From positions 1-5,541 of the forward strand of contig PXEJ01000374.1 in assembly GCA_003566215.1 (NCBI GenBank): a stretch of DNA of 5,541 nt, written 5' to 3'. Each line of letters begins with the position of its first letter. The first letter of the stretch is position 1. Below, in pieces: positions 1 to 4,860 of this stretch. This DNA is from Cyanobacteria bacterium T3Sed10_376R1m (GTDB lineage: Bacteria > Cyanobacteriota > Cyanobacteriia > Cyanobacteriales > Cyanobacteriaceae). The translations under genes and the position numbers were made by a program. The notes beneath the pieces are model-generated. The model was given only the letters and a program-made list of their open reading frames with translations, was not told the DNA's origin and searched no databases.

Positions 1-1
1 A

Positions 2-262
2 AAACTAGGAGATAGTGCCGTGGTTTTAGCTTCCATCCCTGAAGAAGGAAAGTTAAGTTTAGTGGCTGCCTTTGGAGAAAAAGTTTATAAAGAAAAACAA
101 CTTCAGGCAGGTAAATTTATCGGACAAATCGCCAAAATCTGTGGTGGTGGAGGCGGTGGGCGCCCTAATCTTGCTCAAGCAGGGGGAAGGGATGCCACCA
201 AGGTTGATGAGGCTTTGGCTACTGCTAAAAGTCAGCTGATTGACGCTTTATCAAAAGGATGA
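2..262 (+). CDS. alaS: Alanyl-tRNA synthetase, C-terminal end (5' partial)
   Basis: This is the last 86 codons of alanyl-tRNA synthetase, the cytoplasmic enzyme that charges tRNA-Ala with alanine. The frame is open from base 2, so the gene begins outside the window; the GTG at 20 is an internal valine, not a start. The visible part is the C-terminal DHHA1-type (C-Ala) domain. It ends with the family's glycine-rich signature: six glycines followed by [11 protein letters not shown], equivalent to GGRPDMAQAGG in E. coli AlaRS. A short helical tail follows ([18 protein letters not shown]) and the gene stops at TGA 260-262. The full protein is normally about 870 residues, so about a tenth is seen. 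GC content is high for this window (35 of 60 bases over 121-180), as expected for a well-expressed core gene. The identification is firm. Confidence 0.95.
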   Translation, partial: KLGDSAVVLASIPEEGKLSLVAAFGEKVYKEKQLQAGKFIGQIAKICGGGGGGRPNLAQAGGRDATKVDEALATAKSQLIDALSKG

Positions 263-266
263 GCTT

Positions 267-300
267 AAAACCCTGTCATTCATAACAGCTTTTTTTGTTT
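267..300 (+). terminator. Weak intrinsic terminator-like hairpin after alaS
   Basis: Five bases after the alaS stop codon there is an A-run, then CTGT (273-276), an 8-nt loop, ACAG (285-288), and a T-rich tract (290-300). The four-base stem is short; A-run/T-run pairing could lengthen it across a small internal mismatch. Position and the T tract fit a terminator for alaS, but the stem is too weak for a confident call. Confidence 0.35.
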
Positions 301-574
301 TTGGATGTGGGCTTTGAGAATATCCCTAGTACATCAAAGTTTATCTTATGAGCCATATCTTGGGTTGAAACAAAATGAAGAAACTATCTAATTAAAGGAT
401 GTTTCTTCTATCCCGTTGCAACATAACATTACGTAATTTGAATGTGGCATACTTCAATTCTTTTAACTCTTTGAAAGGGAAGAGAAAAGGAAAACAAGTT
501 ACGCCTCCAAAGTTCATAAAACGTAGTTCAAATTAATTAGCAAGGTTTATAAATAACGAGTTTAAAATTCAATC

Positions 575-588
575 TGATTTTAAAATCA
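575..588. repeat. 14-bp perfect palindrome, possible operator
   Basis: TGATTTTAAAATCA is a perfect 7+7 palindrome with no spacer. It lies in the gene-free stretch about 520 bp before the kinase start and about 110 bp before a promoter-like box at 699-707. A perfect dyad of this length is the shape of a dimeric regulator's binding site, but its AT-richness makes chance occurrence plausible and no regulator is identified. Confidence 0.3.
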
Positions 589-698
589 AAAAGCTAAGGG
601 GTGTAATTAGTAGAATGTTTTTGAGACTTGAACAAAATAAAACGTCCATATTAGATTTATTGACTTCGTTTTCGGTAGCACTTCATCAATACAAAAGT

Positions 699-707
699 TG
701 TTATAAT
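699..707 (+). promoter_or_regulatory. Candidate extended -10 promoter
   Basis: TGTTATAAT contains a perfect TATAAT hexamer (702-707) preceded by TG one base upstream, the extended -10 arrangement of sigma-70-type promoters. The -35 region at the usual distance (about 679-684) is poor, which extended -10 promoters tolerate. A transcript would start near 714. It could feed the kinase operon through a leader of nearly 400 nt, or end at the small hairpin with T tract at 741-760. In such AT-rich DNA this is only a candidate. Confidence 0.3.
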
Positions 708-888
708 GTCAGAAATACAATATTTTAATCGTATTATTATTGTTTGATAAACACTTTTTTAAAATTATAGGGTTGGGAAATTTCTACATATTTTTTTACA
801 ATCTCTATGATTGACTTAAGTTATTCTTGTTTAAAATTATTTTTTACAACTTTTAAAGCACAATTATTCTTTTCAGTTATTATATTTT

Positions 889-917
889 TTGACAAAATAT
901 TCTTTTCCTTATCTTAA
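889..917 (+). promoter_or_regulatory. Candidate promoter for the kinase-regulator operon
   Basis: A perfect TTGACA -35 hexamer is at 889-894. The -10 partners are only moderate: TATCTT at 910-915 (15-bp spacer, four of six matches) or TCTTAA at 912-917 (17-bp spacer). The start site would be about 185 bp upstream of the kinase ATG. A second possible pair lies further up: TTGACT at 811-816 with TAAAAT at 832-837 (15-bp spacer). Several weak alternatives coexist, so no single site can be fixed by eye. Confidence 0.25.
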
Positions 918-1106
918 GCTTCTTTCACTAATAGAAAAATAAGCTAACAAGAGTTATTTACTTCTGACATCAAATCTAACAACTAAATCAATTATTTTTT
1001 CGTTGCTGATACTAATTATTATTTTTTTTATTTTTATTAATGAAAAAATAGTATAAGTTAACAGTTGAATATATTAATATATGTACTATTGTCTGGACTA
1101 TTAATA

Positions 1107-2852
1107 ATGTTAATTTTTTTAAATAAATTATTTAACCACTCACAATATATTCCCCATGGTCATTGTTATTTATGGCAACCTTCTTTAGTAAGATTACATC
1201 TCTTGGCTGACTTTTTTATTGCGATCGCATATTTTTCTATCCCAATAATGTTGGTCTATTTTGTTAATAAAAGAAAAGATGTTCCTTTTTCAAAAGTCTT
1301 TATCCTATTTAGTCTTTTTATTATTTGTTGTGGTTTTATCCATGTAATGGGGGTTGTCACTCTATGGTATCCTGTTTATTGGCTATCAGGTCTTGTTAAG
1401 GCTTTAACGGCATTAGTTTCCATATTAACTGCCTTCGAGTTATTTCCTGTGATTCCTTTAGCTTTAGCATTACCTAGTCCAGAAAAATTACAGGTAATGA
1501 ATACTGAGTTAAAAAAAGAAATTAAGGATAAAAAAGAGGCACAAAAAAAATTATTTTTATTAAATCAAGAGTTAGAAGATAGGGTAAAAAAAAGAACACA
1601 AGAAATTGAGAATATAAACAATTATCTTCAAGATAAGCTAAAAATTGAACAATTAATTGTCAATATATCCAATTCTTTTCTCGCCATTCAATATGAATAT
1701 TTTACGGATCATTTTTCTGAAATATTAAAAAAAATATCTCTCACATTAAATTACGATCATAGTTATTTGATTTTTTTTGAAAGTTGTTGTGATTTGAATG
1801 AACAATATTCTTTTCCATCAGAAAATGAAACTATTAATTTAGACCAAGATTTGCCAATCATTGTTGATGATATGCAAGGTTTAATACCCATTATATATAA
1901 CATTAACCATGGGCATAATCACCAAAAACTGAGTCAACAACCCTATGTTATTAAACATAACATAAATTCAATTTTAGCAATTCCTTTGGTGGTTAAGGGT
2001 ACATTAAATGGAGTCTTAATCTTTAGTTGTCGTCACGAAAACTCTATGGAAAATAGTGTCGAGTTAGACAATTTGACTCTTATTGGTGATATATTGGTAA
2101 GTGCGATCGCAAGTTATGGGATGAATAAAAAGTTACAAAATCAAAATCAAGAATTAAAAAGATCGAACGAAGAATTAGAACAATTTGCCTATGTCGCCTC
2201 CCATGATTTACAAGAACCTTTAAGAACTATTAGTAATTTTACTGATATTCTCAAAGAAGAATATGGCGATATTTTTGATGATACGGGTAAAGAATATTTA
2301 GATTTTATTGTCTCATCTTCCTTCAAAATGAAGCTATTAATTAAAGATTTATTAGCCCTATCAAGGGTAGATAGAAAACAAGATATTTTTGTGGTGACGA
2401 ATCTTAATGATGTTTTGAGGGAAGTTAAGATTATGTTGGATAATGCCATAGAAAGGAAAAATGCTATTATCGAATGTGAAAATCTTCCAGCAGTTCAAGG
2501 CGATAAAGTTCAATTAACTCAATTATGGCTAAATTTAATTAGCAATGCCCTTAAGTTTAATCAACTAGATAAACAAATAAAAATAAAAATAGGAGTAACT
2601 TCCCAAGATAATTATTGGTTATTTTATATTAAGGATAATGGCATTGGTATTAAATCTGAATATAAGGAAAAGATTTTTGTTATTTTTCAAAGACTTAATT
2701 CTCGATATGAAGGCACTGGAATTGGATTAGCTTTATGTCGAAAAATTGTTAATCGTCATGGTGGTCAAATTTGGGTAGATTCAGAAGTGGGAAAGGGTTC
2801 AACTTTTTATTTAACTATGCCAAAAATTCACAATTTAAATTTTACTATCTAA
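1107..2852 (+). CDS. Ethylene-receptor-like membrane histidine kinase (EBD-GAF-HisKA-HATPase)
   Basis: Hybrid of a plant-type ethylene sensor and a phytochrome-like transmitter, 581 residues from ATG 1107. Residues 26-120 form three membrane helices closely resembling the ETR1 ethylene-binding domain, including FFIAIAYFSIP. The ETR1 ligand/copper residues D25, Y32, I62, C65 and H69 correspond to D35, Y42, I72, C75 and H79 at a constant offset of 10. A charged coiled coil (about 127-184) leads to a GAF domain (about 185-336) without a recognisable bilin cysteine. The transmitter has H-box SHDLQEPLRTI (phospho-accepting H366), N-box N480, G1 DNGIGI (510-515) and G2 GTGIGLAL (536-543). Expected role: autophosphorylation in response to ethylene and transfer to the regulator 6 bp downstream. 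A TTG at 1065, just after a stop at 1059, would add 14 hydrophobic residues. I prefer ATG 1107 because its short leader before IPHGHCYLW fits my recollection of cyanobacterial relatives; neither start has a good Shine-Dalgarno. Ethylene binding itself is inferred. Confidence 0.93.
   Translation: MLIFLNKLFNHSQYIPHGHCYLWQPSLVRLHLLADFFIAIAYFSIPIMLVYFVNKRKDVPFSKVFILFSLFIICCGFIHVMGVVTLWYPVYWLSGLVKALTALVSILTAFELFPVIPLALALPSPEKLQVMNTELKKEIKDKKEAQKKLFLLNQELEDRVKKRTQEIENINNYLQDKLKIEQLIVNISNSFLAIQYEYFTDHFSEILKKISLTLNYDHSYLIFFESCCDLNEQYSFPSENETINLDQDLPIIVDDMQGLIPIIYNINHGHNHQKLSQQPYVIKHNINSILAIPLVVKGTLNGVLIFSCRHENSMENSVELDNLTLIGDILVSAIASYGMNKKLQNQNQELKRSNEELEQFAYVASHDLQEPLRTISNFTDILKEEYGDIFDDTGKEYLDFIVSSSFKMKLLIKDLLALSRVDRKQDIFVVTNLNDVLREVKIMLDNAIERKNAIIECENLPAVQGDKVQLTQLWLNLISNALKFNQLDKQIKIKIGVTSQDNYWLFYIKDNGIGIKSEYKEKIFVIFQRLNSRYEGTGIGLALCRKIVNRHGGQIWVDSEVGKGSTFYLTMPKIHNLNFTI
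1221..1228. repeat. HIP1 octamer, copy 1
   Basis: GCGATCGC, the highly iterated palindrome of many cyanobacterial genomes. This copy encodes Ala-Ile-Ala in the kinase, inside the first ethylene-binding membrane helix. Confidence 0.9.
2103..2110. repeat. HIP1 octamer, copy 2
   Basis: GCGATCGC in the last helix of the kinase GAF domain, read as Ala-Ile-Ala (context SAIAS). Confidence 0.9.
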
Positions 2853-2858
2853 AAAATT

Positions 2859-3293
2859 ATGAAGTTATTAAATACTCCTGTTGATATTTTATTGGTAGAA
2901 GATTCTCACACCGATATTATTTTAATGAGAAAAATGCTTTCTATGGCTGATACTCCGAATAACCTCCATGTGGTAGAAGATGGGGTAGAAGCGATCGCAT
3001 TTCTTCGCAATCAAGATAACCCAAAACCCCATTTAATTTTGTTAGATTTGAACCTACCTCGCAAAAATGGTAGAGAAGTATTAATAGAAATAAAGAAAGA
3101 CGATAACTTAAAAATAATTCCCGTGATTATTTTAAGTACCTCAGATAGTGAAACGGATATTTTAAATTGTTATCAACATCAAGCTAGTTGTTATTTAACC
3201 AAGCCCATGAGTCTTAAAGATTTTCACCAGCAAATTAAGTTGCTCGAACAATTCTGGTTTAATTTAGTCCAATATCCAGATTTAACAGCTTAA
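2859..3293 (+). CDS. Rcp1-type single-domain response regulator
   Basis: A 144-residue CheY-like receiver with no output domain. The acidic pair is E14-D15, the phospho-acceptor is D63 (LILLDLNLP), the switch threonine is T94 (LST) and the conserved lysine is K115 in YLTKP, with Y112 three residues before it as in CheY. The C-terminal helix ending FWFNLVQYP is typical of the cyanobacterial Rcp1 family, regulators that accept phosphate from phytochrome kinases such as Cph1 and dimerise through their receiver. The ATG lies 6 bp after the kinase stop codon with no Shine-Dalgarno, so co-transcription and translational coupling are likely, and the kinase is the obvious phosphate donor. With no DNA-binding domain, the output must be protein contact or onward phosphotransfer; the target is unknown. 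The family call is firm; the ethylene connection depends on the kinase. Confidence 0.93.
   Translation: MKLLNTPVDILLVEDSHTDIILMRKMLSMADTPNNLHVVEDGVEAIAFLRNQDNPKPHLILLDLNLPRKNGREVLIEIKKDDNLKIIPVIILSTSDSETDILNCYQHQASCYLTKPMSLKDFHQQIKLLEQFWFNLVQYPDLTA
2991..2998. repeat. HIP1 octamer, copy 3
   Basis: GCGATCGC in the response-regulator gene, read as Ala-Ile-Ala (context EAIAF). Confidence 0.9.
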
Positions 3294-3432
3294 TTACTTG
3301 ACTCATTCAATCATTTTAATACTTCATAAACCTTAAATAAAAATAAATTTTATAGATATAAGTAAAATTATCTTTACTCGAAACTATTATTTTAACTTCA
3401 ACATATTTTTTAGCTATTTCTAACTATTAAAA
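3294..3432. other. Intergenic spacer between regulator and sugar kinase
   Basis: This 139-bp AT-rich spacer has no GC-rich hairpin with a T tract, so no intrinsic terminator can be called for the kinase-regulator operon. It contains a 6-bp inverted repeat AGTAAA/TTTACT (3361-3366 and 3373-3378, 6-nt loop). It also has a TTGACT box at 3298-3303 without a good -10 partner, and TATAAG at 3357-3362. Blocks ACTTGACT, TAATACTTCA and CATAAACCTT recur in the same order in the next spacer (4684-4860). The sugar-kinase promoter presumably lies here. Confidence 0.45.
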
Positions 3433-4683
3433 ATGCCTGATTTTTACGTAGGTTTTGATTTTGGTACTTCCGGTGCTAGATTAATTGCCCTTGATCAAAA
3501 TTATCAGATTGTCCACTCCATTAAAATAAACTCTCAAAACTATAACAATCCAGAAGATTGGCAAGAGATACTTTTTGAAATGTTAGCTCGTCTTCCTCTA
3601 ATTATAAAACAAAGACTAAATGCGATCGCATTTTCGGGAACATCCAGTACAGTATTATTATGCGATAAACAAGGTAACATCCTCGATAAACCAATTTGGT
3701 ATAACGACAGTCGAGGTCAAACCATAATCGATAAATTAACCGAATTTGTTCCTAAAAACAACATAGCATTAAGCCCTACCTCTACCTTGGCAAAAGTCTA
3801 TTGGTGGTATCAACAATCCATTTTTAAACAAGCTAATTATTTACTACATCAAGCAGACTATTTAGGATTTTTACTCCACGGAAAACTAGGTATTAGTGAT
3901 TATCATAATTCCTTAAAATTAGGCTATGACGTACAAAAGTTAGCTTATCCTCCGTGGTTACAAAAACAACCCTTTTTCAAAATTTTACCCCAAGTTAAAA
4001 ACCCGGGTCATACCATCGGAAAAATTCTCCCAGCCATAGCCCAAAAATTTCACATTAATCCCCACTGCCTGATAAAAGCAGGTACAACCGACAGCATCGC
4101 CGCCTTTTTAGCTAGTGGCGTAACCCAACCCGGAGAAGCCGTAACATCCCTCGGTTCAACCCTCGTCTTAAAACTATTAAGCACCACAAAAATCGACAAT
4201 CCAAATCATGGTATTTATAGTCATCGTTTAGGTAATTTTTGGTTGACAGGAGGAGCATCCAACACAGGGGGGGCAGTTTTGAAAAAATTTTTTAGCGACC
4301 AAGAATTAGTCCAGTTAAGTTTAAAAATAAACCCCACAATTCCCCTAAATTATCATTATTATCCTTTAATTAATAAGGGTGATCGTTTTCCCGTCAATAA
4401 TCCCCATTTAATACCAAAATTAACCCCAAAACCTGATAATCCAATTCTTTTTTTACAAGGATTATTAGAAGGCATCGCAGAAATTGAACACAAAGGATAC
4501 GAACTATTACAACTACTAGGAGCAACCCCCCTCTCAAAAGTTTATACCGCAGGAGGAGGCTCTCAAAATAATACATGGACTAAAATTAGACAATCTATCC
4601 TCAACGTTCCTGTTCAAACATCATCCCAAGCTGATTCTGCTTACGGCAGTGCTATTCTCGCCATGGGTTCAAAAAAAAATTAA
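3433..4683 (+). CDS. FGGY-family carbohydrate kinase, probable D-ribulose kinase
   Basis: A 416-residue cytoplasmic sugar kinase of the FGGY/ASKHA fold. The N-terminal phosphate loop is GFDFGTSGARLIALD (7-21). GTSSTVLL (69-76) and WYNDSR (89-94) follow. D220 in AGTTDSIAAF sits where FGGY kinases carry the catalytic base. SLGSTLVLK (239-247) is the second phosphate-type loop. The nucleotide-binding motif is AGGGSQNNTWTKIRQ (373-387), and the protein ends with ADSAYGSAILA (400-410). It is shorter than classical xylulokinases (about 500 residues) and matches the compact plant/cyanobacterial group that includes Arabidopsis XK-1 and a Synechococcus elongatus enzyme reported as D-ribulose kinase. 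That reaction makes D-ribulose 5-phosphate with ATP, feeding the Calvin or pentose phosphate cycle. I infer the substrate from that group; xylulose or another ketose cannot be excluded. ATG 3433 places the phosphate loop at the normal position; no Shine-Dalgarno is visible. The last codons contain a run of nine A residues before TAA. Confidence 0.9.
   Translation: MPDFYVGFDFGTSGARLIALDQNYQIVHSIKINSQNYNNPEDWQEILFEMLARLPLIIKQRLNAIAFSGTSSTVLLCDKQGNILDKPIWYNDSRGQTIIDKLTEFVPKNNIALSPTSTLAKVYWWYQQSIFKQANYLLHQADYLGFLLHGKLGISDYHNSLKLGYDVQKLAYPPWLQKQPFFKILPQVKNPGHTIGKILPAIAQKFHINPHCLIKAGTTDSIAAFLASGVTQPGEAVTSLGSTLVLKLLSTTKIDNPNHGIYSHRLGNFWLTGGASNTGGAVLKKFFSDQELVQLSLKINPTIPLNYHYYPLINKGDRFPVNNPHLIPKLTPKPDNPILFLQGLLEGIAEIEHKGYELLQLLGATPLSKVYTAGGGSQNNTWTKIRQSILNVPVQTSSQADSAYGSAILAMGSKKN
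3622..3629. repeat. HIP1 octamer, copy 4
   Basis: GCGATCGC in the sugar-kinase gene, read as Ala-Ile-Ala (context NAIAF), just before the GTSST loop. Confidence 0.9.
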
Positions 4684-4690
4684 TTAGAAC

Positions 4691-4720
4691 TTGACTAATA
4701 CTTCACTATTATGATAGTAT
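4691..4720 (+). promoter_or_regulatory. Candidate promoter upstream of pilT
   Basis: TTGACT (4691-4696) is followed after 18 bp by TAGTAT (4715-4720), four of six matches to the -10 consensus. It begins 8 bp after the sugar-kinase stop, leaving a leader of about 130 nt before pilT. TATACT at 4822-4827 is a closer -10-like box but lacks a -35 partner. The 177-bp gap and strong ribosome binding site suggest pilT has its own promoter; which box is used cannot be decided by eye. Confidence 0.25.
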
Positions 4721-4820
4721 GTTTAATATACTGGAAATCTGTTTATTGTGTAGTATCTTAACAAACAATAATATTACATAAACCTTGACCATAAATCTCA
4801 TAAACTAAATTCAAATTTAA

Positions 4821-4841
4821 CTATACTTTTAAGTAGTATAG
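4821..4841. promoter_or_regulatory. Perfect 7-bp inverted repeat in the pilT leader
   Basis: CTATACT (4821-4827) and AGTATAG (4835-4841) are exact reverse complements separated by 7 nt. The repeat ends 5 nt before the pilT Shine-Dalgarno. It could be an operator over the TATACT box or an RNA hairpin near the ribosome site. The stem is AT-rich, so RNA stability would be modest. TAGTAT, part of the right arm, also occurs at 4715-4720 and 4751-4756. Confidence 0.35.
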
Positions 4842-4846
4842 ATTAC

Positions 4847-4851
4847 AGGAG
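4847..4851 (+). promoter_or_regulatory. Shine-Dalgarno site of pilT
   Basis: AGGAG lies 9 nt before ATG 4861 and fixes that start rather than the in-frame ATG at 4870. It is the only strong ribosome binding site in the window; the kinase, regulator and sugar-kinase starts lack one. Confidence 0.75.
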
Positions 4852-4860
4852 AAAAAGTCT

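Larger units (their letters stand above)
263..1106. other. Long AT-rich intergenic region without a convincing gene
   Basis: About 840 bp separate alaS from the kinase gene. The left half (263-640) has mixed composition and several short dyads: CTTTGA/TCAAAG (312-317 and 334-339), GTTGCAAC (415-422), ATTACGTAAT (428-437) and TGATTTTAAAATCA (575-588). The right half (640-1106) is dominated by runs of A and T, as in a long cyanobacterial promoter and leader region. Two tiny ORFs are open: a 41-codon one on the minus strand (517 to 392) with an ATG start, and a plus-strand frame open from 537 to 728 with its only ATG at 615. Neither has a well-placed ribosome binding site or a family I recognise. 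No tRNA, rRNA, CRISPR repeat, transposase or insertion-sequence end is visible. The region may hold the kinase promoter, a small RNA or a gene relic; none of these is proven. Confidence 0.6.

Noticed and set aside
20..262. GTG at 20 as the start of an 80-residue protein
   Set aside because: The alaS frame is open from base 2 and continues AlaRS homology upstream; the GTG is an internal valine.
263..1106. Insertion sequence, tRNA, riboswitch or CRISPR array in the long spacer
   Set aside because: I saw no terminal inverted repeats with target duplication, no transposase motifs, no cloverleaf or CCA end, no recognisable riboswitch core and no regularly spaced repeats.
1905..1924. NHGHNH stretch in the GAF domain as a metal site
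   Set aside because: Histidines at residues 268, 270 and 272 sit in what looks like a variable GAF loop; nothing else suggests metal binding there.
2189..2449. 86-codon open frame on the minus strand
   Set aside because: It is antisense to the well-conserved HisKA region of the kinase and shows no recognisable protein features.
1107..2852. Cyanobacteriochrome or phytochrome photoreceptor call for the kinase
   Set aside because: The transmitter is phytochrome-like, but there is no recognisable bilin-attachment cysteine and no PHY domain; the input is an ethylene-binding membrane domain.
4394..4576. 60-codon minus-strand frame
   Set aside because: It lies wholly within the sugar-kinase gene, opposite its nucleotide-binding motif, and has low-complexity leucine-rich content.
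3433..4683. Glycerol kinase or classical xylulokinase (xylB)
   Set aside because: At 416 residues it is much shorter than either, and its motifs (GFDFGTSGARLIALD, WYNDSR, GTTDS) fit the compact cyanobacterial/plant FGGY group better.
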